A DNA stretch of 64,000 nt from Lepidostoma basale (Eukaryota > Arthropoda > Insecta > Trichoptera > Lepidostomatidae): the NCBI GenBank assembly GCA_022606425.2, contig JAHDVF020000106.1, positions 806,001-870,000 of the forward strand, read 5' to 3'. A program made the position numbers and the translations under genes. Under the pieces are notes generated by a model that did not search any database, was not told where the DNA came from, and saw only the letters and a program-made list of their open reading frames with translations. This document shows positions 44,619 to 54,551 of the stretch, one piece after another. How positions within the stretch are numbered: the first letter of the stretch is position 1; each line of letters starts with the position of its first letter.

Positions 44619-45730
44619 TTATAATTATCACAAATGCATTTTATAAACCTTTTTTCATTATATGATGTTTTATTTAAGTATCATTGTCTATAAATGTTTG
44701 AATATTCCACAATTCGCACATATACATTTTTCATTATTTTATATTGACAATTTAATTGAAGGGACGCTATACGAAAATTAAATTTAAATAAATCAACAAA
44801 TTTATTATTGCTAACTTGCCAATGTGACTTTGGGTTCAGGTGCGTTGATCTTTGGCATTAATCTAAAATTCACGACTCTGGTCATTTAGTCAAAAAGTTT
44901 GTCAACAACTATGCGGTGTCTATACGCTTCTAGCATTATGACTCTAGTCCCCCGTCTGCAAGCTAAACAATAAACCACCCTATAAAATGTCCTCAAAAAC
45001 TAACCGTTAAATCGTCTAGGTCTGAATACCTGAAAGACCAATATATCACACAATATAGACTGTTTTTTGCGTGTGCCGACGTAAAACCAACTTAAAGTTT
45101 TTGATATAGGGACTTACTTTTAAGGGTTTATTTTATAAATTGTCTCGGAGCTGTAAAAAACGAAATAATGTTGAAAATGCAATGAGTTCGTTCAACTTAA
45201 AAGCACAAAAAACATAATCGTTTCGACAATTTTTCTTTTAGTTTTTTGGAATGTTAAATTTGTGTACGGGAATTGGAAAGTTGATTTAATCTATCAGAAA
45301 ATTTACATTACCTGTAAAATGACGAAAAAAAAAATTGCAATAAATATAATAAACAATTGAATAATTTGAAATGAATTATTTTTATTCCTGGAATCCACTT
45401 TACACGAGGAACAAACCTTTGGAAAGCAGATTGCACTGGTCTGTAGCAAGAAAGAAGAAACAAAAGAAAATGAAGAATTATTCTTGTCGCTGACTTTTAA
45501 TTTAATTAATATAATACACATACACTCAAAGCAAGCAAAATTAATGATTTTTTTTTACCAAAAATATAATTTTAAATGTTATTAAACTCATTTGTTTTAT
45601 AAATAGTTATAATCAAATATTATGACGGGTTTTGTATAATTTAGTTGAGTAAAAATTAAAAGAACAACCTTTATCTAAAAAAACGTTATTCAAACTATAA
45701 TGAAACATACAAAATTATAAAATATAATAA
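44619..45730. other. AT-rich stretch, intron of the gene
   Basis: Nothing recognised in it. It lies downstream (in gene orientation) of exon A, so is probably intronic. Confidence 0.45.
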
Positions 45731-45734
45731 CAAA

Positions 45735-45805
45735 CCAAAAATATTTCGGGTCACAGAAGCATTGTTCCGAAACGTGTTTGTTTTTGTTCTTAATTTTTAA
45801 TTCAA
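45735..45805 (+). repeat. Family I fragment, hammerhead-like
   Basis: ATTTCGGGTCACAGAAGCAT then TGTTCCGAAACGTGTTTG: a compact facing pair sharing the family-I GAAACGUGUU end. Confidence 0.5.
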
Positions 45806-45962
45806 TAATAATTTTAAATTTAAATAGTGTTGTGTTTCAAAGTTAAAAAATAATTATATTAAACTCACAACATAAAATGATAGTGAATATAGAAGAGGAA
45901 AAATTATATAAATCGGATAAATATGGTTTAATAAAGAATAATTAAACTGGACTTAGACTTAC

Positions 45963-46160
45963 TTCCGCTCCAGACACCGTTAGGGAGGGTAACCCACCCC
46001 CACCCCTGACCCCACTCCAGCTCGCGGTGTAGCTGTCCCGCAAGGGGTACTTGTCTCTTCAGGAGAGCCACGAGGTTCTTGCCTGTGGAAACTCCCTCAC
46101 CGGCTGGTCCACCATGACACCTCCGGACCTCTCGGGCGGCCAGTTCCTGAGCTGTGGCGG
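45963..46160 (-). CDS. Internal coding exon A, duplicated core
   Basis: A 198-bp GC-rich exon (66 codons with its split ends). The acceptor is TTTTTCTTGTTCCAG with a good pyrimidine tract; the donor is A|GTAAGT, a near-perfect site. It reads CC + ATAQELAAREVRRCHGGPAG, EGVSTGKNLVALLKRQVPLA, GQLHRELEWGQGWGWVTLPN, GVWSG + A (first codon of the exon is GCC, Ala). The last ~29 residues nearly equal those of exon B (38142-38252). Introns on both sides are phase 1, so A-to-C skipping B, or A-B-C, are both in frame. The other two frames contain stops. Further 5' exons must lie beyond the ones visible. I do not recognise the family. Confidence 0.7.
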
Positions 46161-46324
46161 CTGGAACAAGAAAAATAAAATAATTACCACATTGTTTGCG
46201 GATAGATTTGCGCGCTAATTTACACGCGTGGCCTTATACAATTAAAACTTTCTTTTATATTCGCCATCACTTGTGTTGTGAAATTTCACATTTCAATACA
46301 TTATATTATATTATCACAAAACTT

Positions 46325-46390
46325 TTTTTGTACTTTTCACGAGCATGTTTCGGGACACAAACGCCCTTCCTCAGATGATTTTTAAATAAG
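46325..46390 (-). repeat. Hammerhead-like motif, family I
   Basis: Minus strand: CUGAGGA (fits CUGANGA), A, GGG..CCC hairpin (AGGGCGUUUGUGUCCC), GAAAC, AUGCUCGUG. The U before the cleavage position has become C, so it is probably inactive. Confidence 0.55.
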
Positions 46391-46447
46391 TGTATTGAAA
46401 CGAAGTGGTAACTGATATAATTAATATACTAAATGAAAATTGGATAA

Positions 46448-46462
46448 GAGGGGGGGGGGGGA
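46448..46462 (+). repeat. Poly-G run
   Basis: A run of twelve or more G, unusual in this AT-rich sequence and prone to sequencing error. Confidence 0.8.
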
Positions 46463-46514
46463 TTGTGTCTAGGGGTAGTGTTAATTAAAAACTCATAGAT
46501 ATAAAATAAAATAA

Positions 46515-46625
46515 TAAAACACTTTGTATTTATCCACGGTATGGTTATTATAATTGATGCCGACTAGTTTCGATTCTCATCGATCCCAAGCTTCATTAGG
46601 GCAGTATAATGATAATTATTTTATA
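46515..46625 (-). repeat. Hammerhead-like repeat, family E
   Basis: Minus strand: UGCCCUAAUGA, A, GCUUGGGAUCGAUGAGAAUC-type hairpin, GAAAC, UA, GUC, GGCA. UGCC/GGCA form stem I and GUC is a good cleavage triplet, but the box is CUAAUGA. Confidence 0.6.
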
Positions 46626-46904
46626 TCTATGTTATAAGTATAAAATGTTTAACCACACAGTGAGTGCTTCATTTATAAAATAGTTAATTTAATGTAGTTA
46701 GACTTATGGAACTGGGGAAACAAATCGAATATTGGGCTCGAAGTTGAGTTTATTTGGTGGTTTACATATTTTTATTTATATTATTTCTAATCTACTAAGT
46801 TATATTTCTATTAAACGAATGATCTTTTTCAATACGATGAAATCAATAAAGTTCTGTACCTTTATTATTGGGAACACAAGGAGTTCATATCATTCTCCCG
46901 GTCA

Positions 46905-46980
46905 TAATAATAATCATAATAAAATGCTAACTTTTAAAGCGCTATTTTTGTGATGTAATCACCTCAAGGGCGCATAAACG
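46905..46980 (+). repeat. GCGC(T)ATTTTT..AAGGGCGC repeat fragment
   Basis: Preceded by AATAATAATCATAATAAAAT; AAAGCGCTATTTTTGTGATG and ATCACCTCAAGGGCGCATAA echo the sequence at 19890-19930, so both are fragments of one repeat. Confidence 0.5.
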
Positions 46981-47319
46981 TATGAAATCTCAAAAAAAAA
47001 AATTGGGTAAAGTAGAGAAAATAGTGTTTTATTTAAAAAAAATCGCAAAAACATATTTATTTATTTATAAATCTGAACGATATAAAAAAACATAGAACTG
47101 ATGGTCATTATGTGATTAAAAAATAAAGTATTTAATTTAGATACTAGTTTACTATTCGCAATGATAATTTTATGAATACTGTAAATGCGTTAATTGATTT
47201 AACAGTATTCGCAAGTAAAGCTTTTCATTTAAGTGGTAATTTAGAAATTTTCGTAGCGTAATTATGAAAAGAGTTATTTTCATATATTTGATAGTCCTCC
47301 TGCGTATTAGGGTAACAGA

Positions 47320-47520
47320 AGGTTTATAGAGATAAAACGAATTTCAGTATTAGTCCGTACTTGGGGCCGTGATGAAATTCATTATATTTTAATGCCTCGA
47401 ACAAAGTGAAACTCTCCGAATTCTGTAATTGACAGATTATTAGGAATAATTATTTATATCTGTTGTTCCATGGCGGCTGTTTCGGAGATCATCAGGGTCC
47501 TGGTTACAGCTTCCCTAGAT
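47320..47520. promoter_or_regulatory. Candidate conserved non-coding block, left half
   Basis: GC-balanced unique sequence (GTCCGTACTTGGGGCCGTGA, CATGGCGGCTGTTTCGGAGA, AGGGTCCTGGTTACAGCTTC) that stops at a hAT insertion; the right half resumes at 49386. No frame. Confidence 0.3.
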
Positions 47521-47579
47521 CAGCGGTTTTCAAAGTGTGCTCCGCGAAGCACCGTGCCAAGCAACATAATAAATCTACA

Positions 47580-47760
47580 ATAATTTGTTGTTTCTTGAAC
47601 ATGAAGTAAAACTCCATATTAAATAATTAATATAAATGTAAACGTCTGTCTTCTATGAGTTTTATTAATAATCAAACAAAATAATAAAACTCTAAGAAGA
47701 TAGACGTTTTCATTTATATTCTTAATCTACACTAATACTACGATAAAAACTACATTCATA
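47580..47760. repeat. Family B repeat
   Basis: GAAGTAAAACTCCATATTAA, AATGTAAACGTCTGTCTTCT and AGACGTTTTCATTTATATTC: two facing arms of family B with the central motif deleted. Confidence 0.55.
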
Positions 47761-47829
47761 ACAATTTGAAATGATAATGAAATAAAACATCGTTTTGTTT
47801 TAACAACTCTGTGGGTTCCATTAAAACAC

Positions 47830-48850
47830 TAGTTTTAGTGGAGACAGTGATAGTGGGGATTAAAAGAATCGTAATCGATGCTCAACGATGTCAATGATCT
47901 CTCGAGGATTATTGAAAGAGTTGATGTATCTATATATCTGGGACATATGGTCAACCTTGGCGGAGACAACCAAGAAGCCGAGATCGAAGGTTGGATCTTG
48001 CATGGGCTGATTTTGGTAAACTGTCTTATATCATTATGTCCAAAAGATTCGCGAACCATCTGAAGAAAAATATATTTGACATGTGCAAATGTGCATCCTC
48101 ACAGTAATGACATACGGGCTGGAAACAGTTACGTTCACAAGAAGAACACTACAGAAACTCCAAGTGACACAGCGGGCAATTTATTTATTTATTTATTTAT
48201 TAATACATTTACAAATGAGACATTACAAACGATAAACAATTTAGGCGACTCATTTGGACACAAAACGGTATTATAAAGATAAAAAAACAAAACAACATAA
48301 GACCAAAAAAATCATACATATCAGAAGGAATCCAAATATGTCGACGTCAGTGAGGCAGTACTCTTTAAAGAGTTTGCAATATTTTTTTTATGAATACTGC
48401 CTCACTGACACTGAAAATTTCCAAATCCGAGATGATTAGATTCAGCGTCCAAATTGCTCTTCCTACTGGCATCACCAAAGGCAGGTTGGTTCTGCGTGAC
48501 GGAGTAAAGAACAATTGATGTCGGCGCTGTCGCAGGTAGTTATCAGGAACATAAAGACCTATTTGCTCCAGAACATTTATTGGAAAGGAGGATTTTAAAC
48601 ATCAGTCTGCGGGACAAGAATCGAAATGAATGGATCAGAAAAATGACCAAAGTTGCGGACGTAACGTGCAAAATAGCCTCGTTGAAGTGGAATTGGTCCG
48701 GCCATATAGCGAGGACATATGATGATCAGTGGACAAGACGCATCCTGGAGTGACGACCGAGAACCGGCCATAGAAATCCTGGCAGTCCACAAGCAAGATG
48801 GTCTGATGACATGAACAGAGTGGCGTGATTCTTGCACGTGCAATACTCAA
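47830..48850 (+). mobile_element. RTE-like LINE (LGHNI family) split by an insert
   Basis: Left part (47830-48179) reads RVDVSIYLGHMVNLGGDNQE, AWADFGKLSYIIMSKRFANH and LQKLQVTQRA; right part (48581-48850) resumes MERRILNISLRDKNRNEWIR, KVADVTCKIASLKWNWSGHI, ARTYDDQWTRRILE and DMNRVA. In the intact copy at 40030, RAMERIML is continuous, which places the insertion between RA and MER. Several frameshifts and stops. Confidence 0.82.
48180..48580. mobile_element. Repeat inserted into a LINE
   Basis: A ~400-bp insert with (TTTA)n at its left edge; ATTTATT occurs at 48179-48185 and 48575-48581. It contains a palindrome (GTCAGTGAGGCAGTACTC / GAATACTGCCTCACTGAC, 48347-48412) and CTACTGGCATCACCAAAGGC, AGGTTGGTTCTGCGTGACGG, which recurs at 49800-49960 (ACCGGCATAACCATTGGCAG). 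The TTTA side looks like a complementary poly(A)-type tail, so the element likely lies on the minus strand. Confidence 0.65.
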
Positions 48851-49019
48851 CTGACTACTTTCGTTGTCCTCGTTCCTGTCCCGATAGTTTTAACTACTCA
48901 TATATATAAATAAGAGCATTTTCAAAATTGAAACTATGGGATAAACATATTATAAATTAACAGTGTTTAAGAAACATCAGTCTCTCAGAAGCCCAAAACT
49001 TCTTTCCTGAAATTCATTA

Positions 49020-49205
49020 TATTTTTTCACCAATCTGTCGATGTCAGTCTGTGCCAGATCAGTCTGGCTAGCTTCCCTAGCGAAACCGGTCGCTATCGAA
49101 ATAAATACCAACAGTGAAATTAGTTATAAAACAATCGTTTTATTTTATTATTATTTAAAATGAACTTCCATCAAGAGATTTCAGAAAAATCTTTAGATTA
49201 TTTTC
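49020..49205 (+). repeat. Hammerhead-like repeat, family F
   Basis: CACCAATCTGTCGATGTCAG, then a hairpin, CTAGCGAAACCGGTCGCTAT and CGAAATAAATACCA; 3' part AATGAACTTCCATCAAGAGA. Confidence 0.6.
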
Positions 49206-49385
49206 AAAATAATTTAATTGTGTTTTATAGTGTATGACGTACTTATTTTTGTATAATTTCCATGAAATGATTATAATTGAACAATGAGCATTTAACCAGG
49301 TTTTCCTTATTTTTGGGCTCCGCAAAATATTAAGTGTTCAGAAGGGTTCTGTCGTCAAAAAAGTTTGAGAGGCGCTACCCTAGAT

Positions 49386-49625
49386 GATTAATTTTTGATT
49401 CCAGAAACGAAATTGCTACGATTTATAAGAGGCCGTAACAAGGACAACGCCCGCTCCCGATGTTTGTTTTCGGGAAAGTCTCACAAAGGGTTCGCTTATC
49501 ATTAAGTAGTCTAATGACGTAATTAGCGATGTCCCCTGGGGGCTCGTGCCGGTTACAACGAATCGGTTGTAAATTGAAAATGCCAATTAAAAATTGATCC
49601 GGATGCGTGGTTTAAACTGTCCAAT
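49386..49625. promoter_or_regulatory. Candidate conserved non-coding block, right half
   Basis: Continues the unique sequence interrupted by the hAT insertion. Contains CTAATGACGTAATTAG (49511-49526), paired homeodomain-type half-sites, and GGGGGCTCGTGCCGGTTACA. No frame. Functional meaning is inferred only from composition and motif content. Confidence 0.32.
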
Positions 49626-49639
49626 AATATAATATTATT

Positions 49640-49965
49640 TTCAATTTTCATTTGTTTATTTAAATATATCCGAAGCATTACAGAATTTAATTTAAGTTAA
49701 ATAAATTTAATTTAAGTTAAATATAATAAAATAATAAAAGAGCGAGAAACATAAGATACATGACAAATTAATAAAATGATTATACAATTTAAAAAAGGAC
49801 AGTGCTTCCCTCAGGTGAGCCAGACTATCAAAATACGTCAAATTCCGAGGGGATAAGATTTAGCAAATATATTGCTCTACCTACCGGCATAACCATTGGC
49901 AGGTTGGTTCTGCATAGTGGGAGATGAAACAGTCTATGGCTCCTTTGTCGAAGATAATTAATTAA
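49640..49965. mobile_element. Repeat related to the 48180 insert
   Basis: TTTGTTTATTTAAATATATC at left and AAATTCCGAGGGGATAAGAT, TTGCTCTACCTACCGGCATA and CATTGGCAGGTTGGTTCTGC at right match the insert at 48180-48580. Contains a duplicated AATTTAATTTAAGTTAAATA. Confidence 0.6.
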
Positions 49966-50031
49966 TTTATTATTATTATTAATTTATGTTTTTATTTTTA
50001 ATTACTCTTCTTCTTTTCTTCTTCTTCTTCT

Positions 50032-50613
50032 TGTCGGGGTTAAATGCATAACCCAGATAAACATATTTCATGAAGAACTACATGACACGAATAAACACAA
50101 AAACGCTGACCCAAGACCTACTTATCAAATTTGATGACACGGAGGCCTAGATTCGTTCAGGTTTGGTCATTAGGTCGGGCATCGTAGATGACGAAAGCAA
50201 AGCATATAAAAGCAGTACTTCCGAGCACGCAATAGGATCATTTTCTCTTACGACTTCTAACAGACGCGAGATATCGGACTCCCTCCGACGCCGAGCTACG
50301 AAGCTAAGGCAGTCCACTCTAGACGTCAGTCAACTCTAAGCGTCAGCCAGTATCGCGATCTCGAAAAGACACGAGTCTCCACTACATAGTCTACGTACGA
50401 GAAACTTCCGACGACTCCTCGCTCCAGCCACTCGACGATACCGCCCAACGAGCCCTCATCCTCTACGACTCACCACCGGACTCCGCCCCGCTGCCATCCA
50501 CATCCAGCCACGCTCCATCACGAGTATATCATACAGTTACGTGTAATTACTTGTGATCCGCAATAAACGCTGAAACTTCCGCCGTCTTTCAACTCTCACC
50601 ACAAATCCCCACA
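50032..50613 (+). mobile_element. Probable solo LTR
   Basis: 582 bp starting TGTCGGGG and ending CCCCACA, inverted TG..CA-type ends. It has a TATA box (TATAAA, 50205-50210), GC-rich low-frame sequence downstream, and a poly(A) signal AATAAA (50562-50567) ~45 bp before the end: the promoter-R-poly(A) layout of an LTR. No gag or pol is adjacent; 36 bp further on an unrelated minus-strand LINE starts. No clean target duplication is visible, so it may be truncated. Confidence 0.7.
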
Positions 50614-50639
50614 GATCTGACGATCTGTGACACAGAAAT

Positions 50640-51062
50640 CATGTCTCCTAGGATGATGAGGACCAGCTGTCTCTTCATCTTTTAGGCGGTCTTCCGGGTG
50701 GATGTTATCCGGATAGGATTTCGTAAGCGGTTGTATATACGAGTCTGTCTCTATCCATTCTGGCTACATGGTCCCTCCAGTATCTTATTCTGGATCTACT
50801 CTTCTGAACGATATCCTCTATTTCGCAAGTTTTCCTTATGTCTGCGTTACGGACATGATCTCAAGAATGTTTTTCCAATAATTGATCTTAGGACCTTCAT
50901 CTCAGATGTTCTTAGCAGACCCTTGGTTCGTACAGTGTCGGCCCGCGTCTTTGCAGCATACGTCAGCATAGGTCGCACGCATGTCTTAAAAATTTATACT
51001 TTACTGTCAAAACGCATGTGCTTGTTCTACCAGACCAGATTCTTTAGGCATCCTGATGTTAT
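50640..51062 (-). mobile_element. LINE RT C-terminal fragment
   Basis: Minus strand reads RPMLTYAAKTRADTVRTKGL, LRTSEMKVLRSIIGKT then a shifted RNADIRKTCEIEDIVQ, RYWRDHVARMDRDRL and HPPGRPPKRWRDSW: the region after the RT palm in an RTE-like LINE. The same family enters at 63835 and runs off the window. Plus-strand frame 50698-51066 is its shadow. Confidence 0.75.
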
Positions 51063-51239
51063 TTGATCTTATATTCAATTATTAGGAGTGAAAAATCTGT
51101 TTTATTATATCATATTATATCTTATGCGAGTGACATGTTTTGCCTGACAAAGACAAATCAATACCAACAAGCTGGGAGTCATACAGAGTGAAATGAAGAA
51201 AGTGGAATAAAATTTAAAAAAATATTTCATTATACACAA

Positions 51240-51470
51240 CGAACCAAGTAATTTCAATTAATAACATAAGTTTACATTCATATTAATTATAATATTAAAT
51301 ATGGAGTTTTTATTAATATTTTAATAAAAAATAAATTACATTGAATAAAAGCATGTGTTTTTATTGTTTCGCCTGTATAAGGTATTATCAAATTTCTTTG
51401 TATATATAATAAAAATTGTAGAAAATATACGTTTTCATTCGTATTAATTATTTAATAAAATGTCCACTGT
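51240..51470. repeat. Family B repeat
   Basis: AATATGGAGTTTTTATTAAT, TTTTATTGTTTCGCCTGTAT then AAGGTATTATCAAATT, and AAAATATACGTTTTCATTCG: decayed facing arms. Confidence 0.5.
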
Positions 51471-51840
51471 TTTGGCCGAAACACTATGATATTTTAACAT
51501 TTTATAACTGTTAATTCAAAAACTTTGTTTTATATCACAAATTGTATTTATTTTACTTTACGACAGCTGATTCATCAACCAATGTTGACACCATCAGGTG
51601 TTACAAAAATATATATCAAATGTAAAATTTTCGAATCTTTGTGTATTTGTTCCTAAGTCAATTTGAATAATTTATTTGATATAATTTTAAAGTTCTTGCC
51701 GAAATTGAGGTAGGTACCTAAATATTTTAATTTATGATGTCAACATTGGTTGATGAAACAGCTGTCATAAAGTAAAATAAATACAATTTGTGATATAAAA
51801 CAAAGTTTTTGAATTAACAGTTATAAAATTATTTAATACA
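51466..51840. repeat. Inverted hammerhead-like pair, family A
   Basis: Minus copy (51545-51605): CACCUGAUGG, U, UCAAC-AUU-GGUUGA hairpin, GAAUCAGCUGUC, GUAAAG. Plus copy (51733-51775): UUUAU, GAUG, UCAAC-AUU-GGUUGA, U, GAAAC, AGCU, GUC, AUAAA; here UUUAU/AUAAA form a 5-bp stem I and stem III has a proper 4-nt AGCU loop, but the CU of the box is lost. Arms end AAATACAATTTGTGATAT. Confidence 0.65.
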
Positions 51841-52012
51841 AATTGCAGAGGCCGCCCAAGGGACACCTATATGGACCAGATGATTAGGGACATGCGCTGT
51901 GGCAGCTACACAGAGAAGAAGAGACTGGCTGGAGACAGGACTGACTGGAGGAAACGAATGAAGCTTCAGACCAATCTTCAGGATTGTAACCATGAAGAAG
52001 AAGAATCGTTTA
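51840..52012 (+). mobile_element. LINE 3' tail with GAAGAAGAA end
   Basis: RGRPRDTYMDQMIRDMRCGS then YTEKKRLAGDRTDWRKRMKL, followed by CATGAAGAAGAAGAATC. Ending typical of RTE-like LINEs. Confidence 0.72.
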
Positions 52013-52084
52013 AAATTGAGTTTTACACCATTGTTCAAGAAACAATAAATAAATGAATTACTCTTTAACGTTATGTTAATCAAG

Positions 52085-52350
52085 AATTAATTGTATCTCA
52101 ATAGAGACGAAGATGCAAATTGGAAACAGAATATGGTTGATCAAGGTGTTTACAGGACTTATGACCTGTCATTGGTTGGGTTAAGCACACGCTTTATGTA
52201 ATACAACATTCCCCATTTTACCATTTTTCTTATGACCACCATGTCTGACAAACTCTTTGGAAGTTGTATATATGTTAATCTGTAGGACTACTCTTTACGT
52301 GCTAGTTTTTTACAACCTACATACTAACGCCATCTATGAAGATTTGTGTT
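52085..52350 (+). mobile_element. TIR MITE copy (one arm clear)
   Basis: AATTAATTGTATCTCAATAG then GGTGTTTACAGGACTTATGA and GGTTGGGTTAAGCACACGCT as in 8719. A matching right arm is not evident, so it is either deleted or diverged. Confidence 0.7.
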
Positions 52351-52499
52351 TATGAAACATTAAACAGAATATATTTTTAACACAATGTGAAAGGCTACCA
52401 CCATTAGCGCATTGTTAGAGACCGCCTGGAGATGTCACTCCTATCTATTGTATATGCCAAACTTGGACCAGTTATGTTTTTTTAGAACATGTTTTTTTA

Positions 52500-52745
52500 A
52501 TGTATACAAATACTTGTACACGAATACTGGATTTCACCCATTGCGGGTTATCAATTAAATAATTAATTGTATCTCAATAGAGACGAAGATGCAAATTGGA
52601 AACAGAATATGGTTGATCAAGGTGTTTACAGGACTTATGACCTGTCATTGGTTGGGTTAAGCGCACGCTATATGTAAAACAACATTCTGTTAATCGTTTT
52701 TGATCACCATTTAAAAAAGGGCTATTGTGGAACATCATTAAAATT
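52500..52745 (+). mobile_element. TIR MITE copy (one arm clear) with flank
   Basis: Bases 52505-52560 (ACTTGTACACGAATACTGGA, TTTCACCCATTGCGGGTTAT) are the complement of the flank found beside the 8719 and 26651 copies. From 52562 the same left arm as at 52085 repeats almost identically for ~110 bp, a direct duplication 476 bp apart. Confidence 0.7.
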
Positions 52746-53099
52746 AATATGGATTAACGGTTGTACGAATCACAAGAAAATATGAGTACAGAAACAAGAT
52801 AATCTGAACTTAAACATGGTTAAATAAAGTAACATGATGATACGTAACGATTCCCTGGAGGTTTTGGTTTAGAAGAACCGAGATCACGTTAGACATCACG
52901 TTTAAAAGGTGAAAACCACGGTAAGCAGTTAATACGAAGCGTGAGCAATGAACTTGGACAAATGTTTTATTATCGTCTAAGGAAAATGCGCTTAGTTCGC
53001 CCTCGGTGGGAAAGATAAACGAAAATATGTTAACATCTTTTTTATACTGGAAATCCCAATTTAACAGAAAAACATTACAACTGTAAAACAAAATAATAA

Positions 53100-53632
53100 T
53101 ATAAAAACCTATCCAAAAAAGCTAGAATGGCAGTGCACAATAGTGTTCTTCTACCGACCCTTATGTATGGAAGCGAAGCATGGAACTGACAAAAGAATGA
53201 TGAAAATAGAATAAATGCAGTAGAAATGAGATCTCTTAGACGAATATGTGGATACTCTGTGTGTGATAGAGTGTCGAATGAAAATATAAGAAGTGAATGC
53301 GGTGTGAATGATGGTGTTATGAACAAAATAATGAATGGATCATTAAGATGGTTGGACATATGGAAATAATAAATGAAGAAAGAATGGTAATAAAATATGT
53401 TAACGATGTAAATGGAACCAGAAATAGAGGAAGACCGAGGAAAACGTGGCACGATAAAATAAATCAAATATTGAATGTCGGCCATGTGAGGAGTCAGAGA
53501 AATCGACGCGCGTGCATGACACGATGCATGAATGTTAAGGAAGCAGCGAGAGAAATATGTCAGGAAAAATTCATGTGGCAGTCCATCCTTTCTGCCTAAC
53601 CTTTCTGGGAGACGGCGTGATGGTTAGTTAGT
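53100..53632 (+). mobile_element. RTE LINE 3' copy, TTAG-tailed
   Basis: Covers LSKKARMAVHNSVLLPTLMY, GSEAWN, AVEMRSLRRICGYSV, VMNKIMNGSLRW, then VKYVNDVNGTRNRGRPRKTW, HDKINQILNVGHVRSQRNRR and SILSA; ends GACGGCGTGATGGTTAGTTA. A few frameshifts. With 9655 it gives the longest TTAG-subfamily sequence. Confidence 0.85.
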
Positions 53633-54129
53633 TTTATTTATTATTTTACAACTGCGAAATATATGTTGTAACTTGATGCATAGAGGGCATCTCGAAAAAA
53701 AATAAGACACCTTTCTTCAACATGTATCTTATATTCATTGCTTTTATTTTCTTTACAATCCCATCCATGGTAAGCTAAAAATGAATGGGCTTAGATTGTC
53801 GCCCTGTCTGATGCAAGCAACAAATCTTATTATTATAGATAAGAGAGTTTACGTCTACACTTGAGGTAAAAGCCATAAGGCGATTATTAAGAAGAAGAAT
53901 AATAGTATTTATTTTATTTAAATCAAATTGAAATATTAATTTAAAACACATTTTGACAATATTCACTCTTTGCATCGATTTTGCTAAGTAGAACTGTAAA
54001 TACTTATTCAATAAAATGATATAATAATTTAAAAAATAAATACCACAATAAAACTACAGTTCTTCATTCATAAAAATAACAAAATATTAAAAACATGCAT
54101 GTTATTATTAAAGTACTTTTTCTTCTTCT

Positions 54130-54405
54130 TTGCTAAAGATCTAGATGGTCCATTCGCAAATCATCTATGAGAGTAGTGACTTTTCGTGCACATATCGAGA
54201 GGATTTGTGACATTGCACTGATGATGTTAGACTTCATCATTCGGACCGGAAGAGTTTTCAGAGATCCAAATGTGCGCAGAGTCCTATAAAAAGCGTTGGT
54301 TCGGAGCAGACTCGAAAGTGATTCTGTGATATGAAGTCCTCACGAGACGAGATATTCCGTTATGCTGGAGAGGGTTTAGAAAAAAAATTCTGAGGTATCT
54401 CTACA
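54130..54405 (+). mobile_element. Jockey/CR1-like LINE RT fragment
   Basis: Reads AHIERICDIALMMLDFIIRT, GRVFRDPNVRRVL, KALVRSRLESDSVI, SPHETRYSVMLERV and KKILRYLYMS. Same family as 99-250 and 61425-61690. Confidence 0.75.
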
Positions 54406-54417
54406 TGAGTAGGTAGG

Positions 54418-54550
54418 CAGGCAGAGATAGGCAGAGTAGGTAGGCAGAGAGAATGGACCGCCACACTACTCTATTCTGGCACACCTCTCTAGCTTCCTCC
54501 ACATTCATACATCGAGTCATACACGCACGTCGATTCTTCCGGCTTCTGAC
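54418..54550 (-). mobile_element. RTE LINE tail, GTT subfamily
   Basis: Minus strand encodes GRVRSRKNRRACMTRCMNVE then EAREVCQNRVVWRSILSAY. It meets a plus-strand RTE copy head-on at ~54552; GTAGGCAGGCAG repeats lie at the tail side. Confidence 0.75.
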
Positions 54551-54551
54551 A

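Larger units (their letters stand above)
47521..49377. mobile_element. hAT-type insertion with perfect 8-bp duplication
   Basis: Left end CAGCGGTTTTCAAAGTGTGC, right end (complement) TAGCGCCTCTCAAACTTTTT. It is flanked by identical CCCTAGAT at 47513-47520 and 49378-49385. The right end aligns with the small hAT MITE at 11691. No transposase frame is visible; the 1.86-kb interior consists of other repeats (family B at 47580-47760, an RTE LINE at 47830-48850 with a nested insert, family F at 49020-49205), so it grew by nested insertion. Confidence 0.85.

Noticed and set aside
50698..51066. 122-codon plus-strand reading frame
   Set aside because: Antisense shadow of a minus-strand LINE with recognisable RT C-terminal motifs.
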